A stretch of 64,000 nt of DNA from Halosolutus halophilus (GTDB taxonomy: Archaea; Halobacteriota; Halobacteria; Halobacteriales; Natrialbaceae), in the NCBI RefSeq assembly GCF_022869805.1, contig NZ_CP094974.1, positions 3,596,001 to 3,660,000 on the forward strand, read 5' to 3'. Position numbers and translations under genes: made by a program. The notes under the pieces were generated by a model. It saw only the letters and a list, made by a program, of their open reading frames with translations. It had not been told where the DNA came from and made no database searches. Positions 18,248-27,149 of this stretch are shown here, one piece after another (position 1 is the stretch's first letter; each line of letters opens with the position of its first letter).

Positions 18248-20929
18248 ATGAATCACCCGGTCCCAGTAGCCACCGATGACCACGAACTGGGGCTGGATCG
18301 ACGGATGACCGGGGGGATCGCGGGCCGGTACGCCGACGCGATCGTCTCGCACAGTCGACTCGTCGTCGTGCTCGTCCTTTTGCTGACCGGCGTGGTCGCT
18401 GCCGGTGCCGCGATCGGCGAGAGCGAAGACGGAGGGATCGGGCAGTTCGACGTCGACTCCGAGGAGACGGCAGCACAGGAGGAGATCGAGGCCACGTACG
18501 ACACCGACGACGCCGTCGTCGCCCAGATCGTCGTTCGCGACGAGGGCGGCGACGTCCTGACTCGCGAGTCCCTGCTGGAGGGGCTCCGACTCCAGCAGGA
18601 GATCCGCGAGGACGACGAGTTGAACGCGACGCTCGACGACGGGGGCATCGTCGGCCTCGAGAACGTCGTCGCGACGGCCGCCGTCTTCGAAGACCGGCGG
18701 GCCGAGGGAGACGGTCCGCCGGACGCGACCGAGCCCACGCTCGACGAACAGATCGCGGCCCTCGAGTCCCGATCGGACGCGGAGGTCGAGGCGCTGCTCG
18801 CCGACGTGCTGGCTCCCGACGCCGATCGGGAGGGGGACCAGGCCGGGCGGGCGAGCGGGGCCGGGGATCCCTCCGAGTTCCTGCCGACGGACTACGAACT
18901 CGGCTCGACCACGGCTGACGCTCGCATCGTGTTCGTCTTCCAGGTCGACGACAGCAGCCCCGACGAGGATCCCGAGGCCGCCTACGAGGCACAGGTCGCG
19001 ATCGATCGACTCGTCGAGGACCGGTTCGACGACGCCTTCGTCTTCGGCCAGGGGGTCGTGGACGAGGCCTCCGCGAACGCCGTCGGCGACAGTTTCGCCA
19101 TCATCACCCCCGTCGCGCTCGTGCTCGTCCTGTTCGCACTCGGGGTCGCCTATCGCGACGTCGTCGACGTGCTGCTCAGCCTCGTCGGCATCGCGGTGGT
19201 GATGGCCTGGCTCGCGGGCATCACTGGCTGGCTCGAGATCCCGTCGAGCCAGTTGCTGATCGCCGTCCCGTTCCTGCTGATCGGGCTGAGCATCGACTAC
19301 TCGCTACACGTGATCATGCGCTTCCGCGAAGCGCGGGCGGGGCTGCTCGATCGCGACGGCACGGCAGCCGACGGCGGCTCCGATCGGGGCGTTCGAGCCG
19401 GAATGACGGCCAGCGTCGCCGGAGTCGTCGTCGCGCTGGCGGCCGCGACGTTCTCGACCGGGATCGGGTTCCTCTCGAACGTCGTCAGTCCGCTGCCGGC
19501 GATTCGCGACTTCGCGGTCCTCTCCGCCGGGGGAATTCTCGCGACGTTCGTCGCCTTCGCCGTCCTCGTGCCGGCGCTGAAAGTCGAGGTGGACGACCTG
19601 CTCGAGACCCGGGTCGGGATCGATCGCCGGAACCAGCCGTTCGGCGCGGGCGCGGGACTCGCCAACCGGGTCCTCTCCGGCGGCGTCGGGGTCGTCCGAC
19701 GCGCGCCGATCGCGATCGTTCTCGTCGCGCTCGTGCTGGCAGTCGGCGGCGCGTACGGTGCCGCGGGCATCGATACGGAGTTCAACCAGGCCGACTTCCT
19801 GCCGGAGGACGCCCCGGAGTGGGCCAAGTCCCTCCCCGGACCGCTCGCGCCGGACACGTACACGATCAGCGACGACGCGGCGTACCTCGGAGACAACTTC
19901 CGGGAACGCGGCGAGGGCAGTCGGACCGAGATCCTGATACGCGGCGACGTAACCGATCCGGCGACCCTCGCGGCGATCGAGGACGCGACCGCGGACGCCG
20001 ACGGGTCCGACGGGACGATCGTCGTCCGATCGGACGGCCGGGCGGCGATCGAGAGCCCCGTGACGGTGCTCCGGGAGGCCGCGGCCGAGAACGAGTCCGT
20101 CGCCGCCGCACTCGACGAGCGCGACACGAACGGTGACGGTCTGCCGGACGAGGACCTCGCGGGCCTCTACGACGTGCTTTACGAGGCCGACGAGGACGCC
20201 GCGTCGTCGGTGCTCCATCGAACCGGTGACGGCGGCGATCGCGAGTACGAGTCGGCGCGCCTCCTCGTGAGCGTCCGCGGCGACGCGGCCGTACAGGACG
20301 CCGCGGACGACACCCGGACGGTTGCGTCCGCGATCGAGGCCGGCGGGCCCGTGACGGCGACTGCGACCGGCGGGCCGGTCACGACTGCCGTCGTTCAGGA
20401 CGCCCTGCTGGAGACGCTCGTCCAGGCGTTCGCCGTCACGCTGGTCGTCATCTTCGCGTTCCTCACCGTCCTCTACTGGGTGCGCTACCGCTCGCTCTCG
20501 CTCGGGGCGGTCACGCTCGCCCCGGTCGTGGCCGCGCTCGCGTGGCTGCTGGGGACGATGGCGCTGCTCGATCTCCCGTTCAACAGCGAGACGGCGGTCA
20601 TCACCAGTCTCGCGATCGGGCTGGGCGTCGACTACAGCATTCACGTGGGCGAACGGTTCGTCGACGAGCGGCGGGGAGCCGATGGCACCTCGGAGTCACT
20701 CGACAGTGCGCTCGCAGCGACCGTCACCGGCACCGGCGGGGCGCTGTTCGGCAGCGCACTCACGACGGCGGCGGGCTTCGGCGTGCTCGCGCTCGCACTG
20801 GCTCCGCCCCTCCAGCGATTCGGGCTCGTGACCGGGCTGAGCATCGTCTTCGCGTTCGTCTCCTGTCTGACGGTTCTGCCGTGTCTGCTCGTCCTGCGGG
20901 AACGACTGCTCGGGCGAATCGCGACCTGA
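18248..20929 (+). CDS. MMPL/RND-superfamily transporter
   Basis: An 893-residue exporter with the duplicated RND layout. TM1 is near 36-56, a large extracellular loop follows (about 57-275), and TM2-6 are near 278-445 (with GLSIDYSLHVIMRFRE, the TM4 proton-relay region). TM7 is near 478-500, a second loop follows, and TM8-12 run to the end (with the matching GLGVDYSIHVGERFVDE). The paired IDYS/VDYS motifs show the internal duplication. These proteins use the ion gradient to move lipids or hydrophobic compounds. The archaeal substrate is unknown. The leaderless promoter described beside it supports the ATG. Confidence 0.9.
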   Translation: MNHPVPVATDDHELGLDRRMTGGIAGRYADAIVSHSRLVVVLVLLLTGVVAAGAAIGESEDGGIGQFDVDSEETAAQEEIEATYDTDDAVVAQIVVRDEGGDVLTRESLLEGLRLQQEIREDDELNATLDDGGIVGLENVVATAAVFEDRRAEGDGPPDATEPTLDEQIAALESRSDAEVEALLADVLAPDADREGDQAGRASGAGDPSEFLPTDYELGSTTADARIVFVFQVDDSSPDEDPEAAYEAQVAIDRLVEDRFDDAFVFGQGVVDEASANAVGDSFAIITPVALVLVLFALGVAYRDVVDVLLSLVGIAVVMAWLAGITGWLEIPSSQLLIAVPFLLIGLSIDYSLHVIMRFREARAGLLDRDGTAADGGSDRGVRAGMTASVAGVVVALAAATFSTGIGFLSNVVSPLPAIRDFAVLSAGGILATFVAFAVLVPALKVEVDDLLETRVGIDRRNQPFGAGAGLANRVLSGGVGVVRRAPIAIVLVALVLAVGGAYGAAGIDTEFNQADFLPEDAPEWAKSLPGPLAPDTYTISDDAAYLGDNFRERGEGSRTEILIRGDVTDPATLAAIEDATADADGSDGTIVVRSDGRAAIESPVTVLREAAAENESVAAALDERDTNGDGLPDEDLAGLYDVLYEADEDAASSVLHRTGDGGDREYESARLLVSVRGDAAVQDAADDTRTVASAIEAGGPVTATATGGPVTTAVVQDALLETLVQAFAVTLVVIFAFLTVLYWVRYRSLSLGAVTLAPVVAALAWLLGTMALLDLPFNSETAVITSLAIGLGVDYSIHVGERFVDERRGADGTSESLDSALAATVTGTGGALFGSALTTAAGFGVLALALAPPLQRFGLVTGLSIVFAFVSCLTVLPCLLVLRERLLGRIAT

Positions 20930-21112
20930 TAAAAAGACGGGACTCGACTGACCGGTCGCCAGCTAATCGCACGGATTCGGGGACGGGTCGTGCGGGTAAC
21001 GCTCGGAGACAGCGACGACCCGCTCGGTGAGTCCCGACATGGTCCGTACGCGTTCCGTATCGCCCGTTCCAACGCACTGAAGAGCTATGCTGACACTCGT
21101 CGTCGAGGTCGT

Positions 21113-21586
21113 ATGGCATCGAACGATCGGAGCGCCATCGCCGAGACGGTCGAGCGACTCGTCGACGAGGTGTCTTCCTGGACAGGGGTCACCGCGGGCG
21201 AGCATCGGTTCGGCGGTACCGAGTGGCGGGTCGGCCCGCGGGAAATCGGGCACGTCCACGCCCGGGGAATGCTCGACATCGCGTACCTTCGGGCGCTTCG
21301 CGACGCGCTGATCGACGAAGACCTGACGGGGGTTCACCACCTGCTCGCCGAGTCCGGCTGGACGACCTTCTACATCGAGGACCCCGCGGATTACGACCGC
21401 GCTCGATGGCTCGTCCGGCTGTCGTACCTGTATCACGTGTCCGTACTCGTGACGACGCCCGCCGGTGCCGAAACGTTCGCGACCGTCGACGTCGATGCCG
21501 AACTCGACGCGATCGAGCCCAGCGACGCCGTTCGTGCCGCGTTCGAGCGACGACGGCCGGGACGAGCGGGTCGATCGGACGAGTGA
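21113..21586 (+). CDS. Luciferase-domain (DUF5519) family protein
   Basis: A 157-residue protein. The pattern HRFGGTEWRVGPREIGHVH, then LADSGWTTF-like AESGWTTFYIEDP and DRARWLVRLSYLYH, matches the small Pfam Luciferase domain (DUF5519) found widely in prokaryotes. That name derives from a domain in fungal/bacterial proteins and does not show light emission. The biochemical role is unknown. The chosen ATG (MASNDRS) precedes the domain closely, and the extension upstream is not conserved-looking. It is convergent with the DUF6293 regulator, and both end within 30 nt of each other. Confidence 0.8.
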   Translation: MASNDRSAIAETVERLVDEVSSWTGVTAGEHRFGGTEWRVGPREIGHVHARGMLDIAYLRALRDALIDEDLTGVHHLLAESGWTTFYIEDPADYDRARWLVRLSYLYHVSVLVTTPAGAETFATVDVDAELDAIEPSDAVRAAFERRRPGRAGRSDE

Positions 21587-21614
21587 TCGCCTCTCGCGCG
21601 TCTCCCGTCGACTC

Positions 21615-22502
21615 TCAGTTGTCCGAGTGGGCCCGGACCCAGAGTTCGCCGATCCGCGAGAGCCGCGTCCGGTAGGACTTCCCGTGTTCCTCGCGCTCGA
21701 TGTATCCCTTGCCGCCGGGACCGAGCCGATCGACGTTGTAGATCACCTTCGAGCGGAAGCTGTCGGTGTACTCCTCGTTCAGTTCGCGGGCAAGCGATTC
21801 GGCGAGTTCCGAGACGGAATCGAACTCGCCGTCCTCGCCGAGTTTGAACAGGACGAGTTCCTCGAACGGCTTGACGTTCGAAAAGGAGGTGACCGGGAGT
21901 TCGACGATGTGACTGCCGTCGATCTCTTTCGCGCCGATCGTCGTCCCCCGCTCGTCGAACTCCGAGAGCAAGTTCCGGGCGCTCTCGAGACGGCTCCCGA
22001 TTCGATCGTCCTCGACGGAGTCCTCCTGGAGGTCCTCGAGCAGGGTGATCTGCTCGCGCAGTTCTTCGGCCAGTCCGGTCTCTAAGTACTTCTCCGGGGC
22101 GGTGTAGTAGGTGTGGATCTGTTCGCGTTCGTCCTCGCGTTCGACCATCAGCGAGTTGGCGGCCGTCGCGAACGCGAAACTGACGGTCCGGGGCATCGCG
22201 GCGACGTTAACCCAGACCTCGTTGCCCCGATCGAGTTCCGCGGTGATCAGGTTGTAGGCCTGCTCGAACGCCTCGTCGTAGTCGTAGACGTCCTCGAGGA
22301 CGAACCGTTCGGTTTCCGCGCCGAGCAGGTTCCGGAAGTCCGTCTCGAGTTTCTTCGAGAGGTGTCGGGAGTACTCGACGTTCGCCTCGCTGCCGACGGC
22401 CCCCTCGAGCAGGATGACGCTGTCGACGTCGATCTGATCGCGCACCAGCGGCGCGATCAGCCGATCGTAGTCGAAGCCGACCGGAACGATGTGCGTTTGC
22501 AT
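21615..22502 (-). CDS. HFX_2341/DUF6293-type regulator with CARF-like N-domain
   Basis: A 295-residue protein. The N-terminal 150 residues form a Rossmann-like domain (THIVPVGFDYDRLIAPL, then NEVWVNVAAMPRTVSFAFATAAN) that resembles the CARF/Csa3-type ligand-binding fold. The C-terminal part (PFEELVLFKLGEDGEFDSV, then LSRIGELWVRA) looks like a winged helix. This combination is the haloarchaeal HFX_2341/DUF6293 family, thought to be ligand-controlled transcription regulators. A strong TATA box 23-31 nt upstream fixes the ATG as a leaderless start. No cas genes or CRISPR repeats lie in the window, so any nucleotide ligand is unproven. Confidence 0.8.
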   Translation of the reverse strand: MQTHIVPVGFDYDRLIAPLVRDQIDVDSVILLEGAVGSEANVEYSRHLSKKLETDFRNLLGAETERFVLEDVYDYDEAFEQAYNLITAELDRGNEVWVNVAAMPRTVSFAFATAANSLMVEREDEREQIHTYYTAPEKYLETGLAEELREQITLLEDLQEDSVEDDRIGSRLESARNLLSEFDERGTTIGAKEIDGSHIVELPVTSFSNVKPFEELVLFKLGEDGEFDSVSELAESLARELNEEYTDSFRSKVIYNVDRLGPGGKGYIEREEHGKSYRTRLSRIGELWVRAHSDN

Positions 22503-22524
22503 ACGTGGTACAGCGGGGCGGCAG

Positions 22525-22533
22525 TAATAAAAA
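22525..22533 (-). promoter_or_regulatory. TATA box of the DUF6293 regulator gene
   Basis: Minus-strand TTTTTATTA lies exactly 23-31 nt upstream of the ATG and is the most AT-rich block in the interval, supporting leaderless transcription. Confidence 0.6.
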
Positions 22534-22626
22534 CCACCAGACTCGCGACTGTTCGACCACGAGACTCGCGACTGTGCTGTCGCTGTCGGCGGATTCGGGT
22601 GCCTGTTACGGACGATCTCGAGTCGG

Positions 22627-23976
22627 TCACGTCGAGTCGGTCCGTTCACCCGCGTTGGGCGCAGCCTTCGGTCCCGCGTCGGTGACGACCGATCGGTCGG
22701 GCAGTTCCGGGGACGGTTTCCGCCCCAGCGTGAGCAGGCGCTCGGTGAGCGTGATTTCTTCCGCGCTGGGGCTCGGTTTCTCGATTTCCTCGTACTCGAC
22801 TACCACGCCGTCGGGCCCGGAGGTAATGCGAACGATACACAGCTGATACGACGGGTAGAACACCGGCGGGAGCACCCCCGCGACGACGTCCCGGCGGTGG
22901 AGGCGCTTCAGCCACGTCCCGGTGTTGACGAGCAGCCTGTCTTCGACTTCGGTCAGCTTCGGTCGGTGGGTGTGGCCGTAGCAGAAAATTGCCGTCTCAG
23001 GCCGGTCGGCGAACACGTCGCGAGCGGCCTCCTTGTACGGTTCGTCGGGATCCACGGTGAGGTCCGTCTCGAAAACCCCGAACCGATCGACGGTCTCGCC
23101 GACGTCACGGAGGAGGAAGTAGATCGGGATGCTAACGAGGAGGATCACGCCGGCGACTGCCGCATTGACGACGAGGAGGAAGTGGACGGCCTCCCCGACC
23201 AGGCCCAACTGGGCGAGCACCGTATCCGTCGTCTCGACCGGCATCGTCCAGATGCCGGCTACGTCCAGCCCCGCCAGCACCGCGAGGACGACGCTGACAT
23301 TGAACAGTAACAGGAAGGGGATCGCGGCGTACCGCAAGACGGGGTTCATCTCCCGGTAGAAGTACTTCGAGAGGAGCCAGCGAGGTACCCGATCGGTCGG
23401 CGTGACCGCCTGGACGTCCTTCAACCAGTTGAACCGCCCCCGATCGGATAGCTGGCCCGCCCGACTCGTCACGTGCGTGTTGTAGTGGTACCCGATCGGG
23501 GTTTCGTACGGATTGCCGTAGTCCTCGAAGCGGTTGTTGGGATCCTGCTGGTGGCCGTGTTCGAAGTGGATCGTCCGATCGCCGACCCGTCGGGTGAGCG
23601 ACTCGGACTGAACGAGATCGACGTTGTACTCGGCCAATCGCTCGACGTACTCGTCGTACGCGGCGAGTTCGTTGTCGTGGTTGCCCGGAAGCAGCGTGAT
23701 CGGCACCGATTCGCCGGTCGCGCGCAACTGTTCGAACAGTTCGGGATAGCGCTCGGTCAGGACGTCGAATTTCTCCAGGCCGTCGAGTTCGGTGAACTCC
23801 CACAGTCCGAACGCGTCGCCGTTGATCAGTAGTTCCGCGTCTTCGTCGATCGTCTCCAGGCGGTCGAGGAATTCGAGCAACTCGTCGAGAAAGTCGACCT
23901 TACCCAGTTGCTCGTCGCCGCCGATGTGAAGATCGCTGATCACGTAGTAGACCGGACCGTCGGCATCGTCGGCCAT
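22627..23976 (-). CDS. Membrane-associated calcineurin-like metallophosphoesterase
   Basis: A 449-residue enzyme with an N-terminal two-metal phosphoesterase domain: SDLHIGG (D15, H17), INGDAF, LPGNHDNE, HGHQQDP and late GHTHRPKL. Two transmembrane helices (PFLLLFNVSVVLAVLAGL and a second near VAGVILLVSIPIYFLL) are inserted before the last metal motif, so the catalytic domain is membrane-tethered. The LpxH-like layout (phosphodiester hydrolysis near the membrane) is suggestive, but the substrate is unknown. The TATA-like box lies 25-32 nt upstream of this ATG (MADDADG). An ATG 12 nt further upstream (start 23988) is an alternative with worse promoter spacing. Confidence 0.85.
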   Translation of the reverse strand: MADDADGPVYYVISDLHIGGDEQLGKVDFLDELLEFLDRLETIDEDAELLINGDAFGLWEFTELDGLEKFDVLTERYPELFEQLRATGESVPITLLPGNHDNELAAYDEYVERLAEYNVDLVQSESLTRRVGDRTIHFEHGHQQDPNNRFEDYGNPYETPIGYHYNTHVTSRAGQLSDRGRFNWLKDVQAVTPTDRVPRWLLSKYFYREMNPVLRYAAIPFLLLFNVSVVLAVLAGLDVAGIWTMPVETTDTVLAQLGLVGEAVHFLLVVNAAVAGVILLVSIPIYFLLRDVGETVDRFGVFETDLTVDPDEPYKEAARDVFADRPETAIFCYGHTHRPKLTEVEDRLLVNTGTWLKRLHRRDVVAGVLPPVFYPSYQLCIVRITSGPDGVVVEYEEIEKPSPSAEEITLTERLLTLGRKPSPELPDRSVVTDAGPKAAPNAGERTDST

Positions 23977-24000
23977 CGCGTCAGACATTCGAGACCAATA

Positions 24001-24008
24001 CGTATAGT
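24001..24008 (-). promoter_or_regulatory. TATA box of the metallophosphoesterase gene
   Basis: Minus-strand CTATACGT is 25-32 nt upstream of the ATG at 23976 but only 13-20 nt from the alternative ATG at 23988. The spacing favours the shorter protein. Confidence 0.5.
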
Positions 24009-24146
24009 GGTGATCCCGGCAGTTCGCGAGGTGTCTCACTCGGACGGGATACCGGTCACTTCCCTGCTGATCGGGTACGCTGGACGGCGAGTCCCGTTCG
24101 CCGTAGCCGGTCAACATTCATACGCCAAATCGTTGCAATCGGGACT

Positions 24147-25790
24147 ATGTCGCTGCCCCCGACGATCGAGAAGGTCACGGAGATAGACCGGGAGCGGCCC
24201 CTGACGCGAGTCCCGGTCGAACTCTATCCGATCGCTCTCCTCGCGGCTGCGCTTCGGCTGTTTCGGCTGGAATCCGAGAGTTACTGGGTCGACGAAGTCG
24301 TCTCGGTGACTACCGTAACGTCGAACACGCCGTACGAACTCCTGATCAGCGTGCCGGGGAACGATCCCCACCCGCCGTTCTACTATCTCCTCCTTTCCGG
24401 CTGGACCGCGGTCTTCGGAACGACCGAACTGGCCACGCGACTGCTGTCAGCCCTCGTCGGCGTTGCCACCGTCGTCGTCCTCTACGGGGTCGGTCGACGG
24501 CTCTTCGATCGGGAAGTCGGGGCGATCGCAGCGTTGCTCGTCGCCGTCTCACCGTTCCACGTCTGGTACTCTCAGGAGGTACGGATGTACAATCTGCTCG
24601 CGCTGCTGACCGCACTCTCGTTCTACTGGTTCGTACGGATACAGGCGGCGAAATCGGCCGACGAAGGCGGTGTTCGGGGCGATATCGGGTACGTCGTCTC
24701 CGCGGTCCTCCTCGGCTATACGCACGTCTTCGGGCTGTTCGCGATCCTCGCGCAGAACGCGTACGTCTTCTCTCGGCCGCTCGTCCGGATCGTCCCCCGA
24801 TCGCGACTGACCGTCCGCCGCTGGATCGCCCTCCAGGGGATCACCGCCGTTCTACTCCTTCCGTGGGCGGTGCGGTTGTTCCGCCGCGTGACGGCAGCGC
24901 ACGCCGGCGAAGCGAGCAACGTCTCGTGGATTCCGCTGCCGACGGCCGAGACCGTTTGGCAGACGTTCGCCGCGTATCTCGGCGGCTACCTGTTCGATGA
25001 GTCGCTCCCGATTCTCGTCTCGCTCGTCGTCGCGGGTTGTCTGGTACTTGCCATCTCGAGTGACCGACGTACGGCGGCGGAAACCAACCGCCAGGACGCA
25101 CCGGTAAACGCCGTCTACGTGACTCTCCTCTGGCTCGTCGTCCCGATACTCGTCCCGATCGGCCTCTCGTACGTCGTCACGCCGATCTTCGTGGATCGGT
25201 ACTCGATCGGGGCGTCGCTGGCGTTTTTCCTCTTGATCGCGAACGGCGTTCGGACGGTCTCTCGCCCGACGCTTCGGTACGTCGTCGTCGGGATGCTCCT
25301 CGTCGGCCTCGTCATGCCGCTCCCGACGTACTACCAGGCAGACCAGAAAGAGCAGTGGCGGGAGGCCGCCGCCGACGTCGAGTCGACCGTCGACGGCGAC
25401 GACGTCGTCCTCGTGAGCAGACCGTTCACGGAGCGGACGTTCGGGTACTACTTCGATCGGTCGGACGTCGCCACAGTTCGGATCACGCCCGACGCGTCGG
25501 CCGACGAAATACGGGCGGCCGTCGACGGACACGACGACGTCTGGATCGTACTCTCGTATACCGATTCGTCGACCGACCAGCGGATTCTGCGGGCGGTGGA
25601 GAACCGCTCCGAGTACCGCGGCCCGGTGGTGGAGAACCGGTACAACGGAATTACGGTTGTCCGGTTCGAGCGCACGTCAGACCAGAATAGACGAATAGAA
25701 TCGCCGACGGCGCCTTCGTCGCCGATCGAGTCCGATCGAATACGAACGATTCGACCGGTGAGCACCTCGCTGGAGATGCCGAACCGCTAG
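24147..25790 (+). CDS. GT-C glycosyltransferase, GT39/ArnT-like
   Basis: A 547-residue polytopic protein of the dolichyl-phosphate-sugar-dependent (PMT_2/GT39) type. The first extracytoplasmic loop has the acidic pair WVDE at 47-50, followed by DPHPPFYY at 73-80. The TM3-TM4 region has SQEVRMY at 142-148, a typical GT-C signature. About 11-12 TM helices precede a soluble extracellular domain (from about 400). These enzymes move a sugar from a polyprenyl-phosphate carrier to an acceptor outside the membrane. It opens the surface-glycan cluster. Its stop codon overlaps the stop of the opposite-strand neighbour by four bases (convergent CTAG). Confidence 0.85.
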   Translation: MSLPPTIEKVTEIDRERPLTRVPVELYPIALLAAALRLFRLESESYWVDEVVSVTTVTSNTPYELLISVPGNDPHPPFYYLLLSGWTAVFGTTELATRLLSALVGVATVVVLYGVGRRLFDREVGAIAALLVAVSPFHVWYSQEVRMYNLLALLTALSFYWFVRIQAAKSADEGGVRGDIGYVVSAVLLGYTHVFGLFAILAQNAYVFSRPLVRIVPRSRLTVRRWIALQGITAVLLLPWAVRLFRRVTAAHAGEASNVSWIPLPTAETVWQTFAAYLGGYLFDESLPILVSLVVAGCLVLAISSDRRTAAETNRQDAPVNAVYVTLLWLVVPILVPIGLSYVVTPIFVDRYSIGASLAFFLLIANGVRTVSRPTLRYVVVGMLLVGLVMPLPTYYQADQKEQWREAAADVESTVDGDDVVLVSRPFTERTFGYYFDRSDVATVRITPDASADEIRAAVDGHDDVWIVLSYTDSSTDQRILRAVENRSEYRGPVVENRYNGITVVRFERTSDQNRRIESPTAPSSPIESDRIRTIRPVSTSLEMPNR

Positions 25791-27148
25791 CCGCGATCGG
25801 TTCGGCTCGGCCACCCGTCACACCGTTGTCTGTCCAGTCGATCGTCGGTCATCGCGACCCATCGTACTTCGTTCCAGCTCAACCGGTAGTGGCAGGTTCC
25901 GGGTTGCAGTTGCTCCCAGTAGATGGTCTGCATCGACGGGACGTCCCCATCGGCCGGCGATATCGGCAGGGGCTCCCCCTCCGCTTCGGCGTCCTGTTGC
26001 ATCGTCTGCAGCGTCGACTGCGGGTACGGCGAATCCTGGTGCCAAACGACCCCCGAGAGGACCAGCAGTCCAACGACGGCGACGACGGCGGCGACGGCTG
26101 TCCACTGATGGCGGTTCGTCCGGGTCGCGTCGTCACTGCGGCGGTCCGTCGGACCCGATCGGCGCGCGATCACCCGTTCGACGGCGACGGCGACGCCGAT
26201 CGCGACGAAGGCGAGCCAGAGGAACGCGTCAGTCGAGCCGTCCAGGTCGACGAACAGCACCTGAAGGGCGAGTAACAGGCCGCCCGCCGGCACCCACCAC
26301 AGCCCCCGGAAGTCGCGGACGGCGGCGTGGGCCCAGCCGTAGAGAGCTACCGGAAGCAGTACCGACCCGTAGCCGAACACCAGCAGTATCGTGTAGACGC
26401 GCTCGGCCAGGGTGTACGACGATCCAGCGGTCAAGGGCGCGACCACCGTCTGTACGACCATGGGGACGAGCGCGCCCGCGGCCGCGAATACCAGGACGAC
26501 GATCCCGGTCACGACGCCGCCGCCGGCGATCGCCCGGAGCGCGTTCTTCCCACCGGCTCGCTGGTACGCCATCCCGACGACCAGCGGCGCGAAGACCATC
26601 CCCGACTGCCACGACCCGGCGCTCAGCGCCGCGGCGGCCCCGGCGAGAAACGGCCGATCGCGGAGGGCCAGCGCGAGCGCCAGTGTGCCGAAAAACAACG
26701 CGTAAATCTGGGCCCGAACGCCTTCCGGGGAGAGGAGGAAGAGTTCCGGGACGACGAGCATCGTGAGGCCGGCGGCGACCGCCGCCGCGTTCTCGCCGGT
26801 CACGAGGTACGCCACCCAGCCGACCAGCAGGACGCTCGCGCCGGCGACGAGCACCGTAAGCGTCACGCTGAGCCCGTGCAGAACGAGCATGTTTCCGCCG
26901 GAGAGGGCGGCGAGAGCGGCCGTGATTCCGAACGGGACCGGCGGGTTTACGTCCCAGACGTCGAGGTACGGAACGCCGCCCTCGAGGACGTACCAGCCCG
27001 TGTGCTGGAAGAACGCCGGGTCGGTCGCGATCGTCGGCCACTCGGTGAGGAGATACGCGGCGAATCCGCCGATGAACAGGACGGCGACGATCGAACCGAG
27101 GATGGCGAGCCAACTGGAACGAGACTCGATGCGGGAACGGACGACCAT
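25787..27148 (-). CDS. DolP-mannose mannosyltransferase-like GT-C protein
   Basis: A 453-residue integral membrane protein of about 10-11 TMs. The first outer loop holds WDVNPPVPFG (65-74), the acidic motif of this haloarchaeal mannosyltransferase-type GT-C family. A C-terminal ectodomain follows the last TM (after VVWHQDSPYPQ) and contains two cysteines. The donor would be a polyprenyl-phosphate sugar, although mannose is a family-level name and not proof. One nucleotide separates its ATG from the stop of the upstream SDR gene, so the pair forms an operon (SDR then transferase). Confidence 0.75.
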   Translation of the reverse strand: MVVRSRIESRSSWLAILGSIVAVLFIGGFAAYLLTEWPTIATDPAFFQHTGWYVLEGGVPYLDVWDVNPPVPFGITAALAALSGGNMLVLHGLSVTLTVLVAGASVLLVGWVAYLVTGENAAAVAAGLTMLVVPELFLLSPEGVRAQIYALFFGTLALALALRDRPFLAGAAAALSAGSWQSGMVFAPLVVGMAYQRAGGKNALRAIAGGGVVTGIVVLVFAAAGALVPMVVQTVVAPLTAGSSYTLAERVYTILLVFGYGSVLLPVALYGWAHAAVRDFRGLWWVPAGGLLLALQVLFVDLDGSTDAFLWLAFVAIGVAVAVERVIARRSGPTDRRSDDATRTNRHQWTAVAAVVAVVGLLVLSGVVWHQDSPYPQSTLQTMQQDAEAEGEPLPISPADGDVPSMQTIYWEQLQPGTCHYRLSWNEVRWVAMTDDRLDRQRCDGWPSRTDRG

Positions 27149-27149
27149 T

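Noticed and set aside
21615-22502. A CRISPR-linked role for the CARF-like regulator
   Set aside because: No repeats or cas genes were seen anywhere in the window, so the linkage was left as a question and not called as a CRISPR component.
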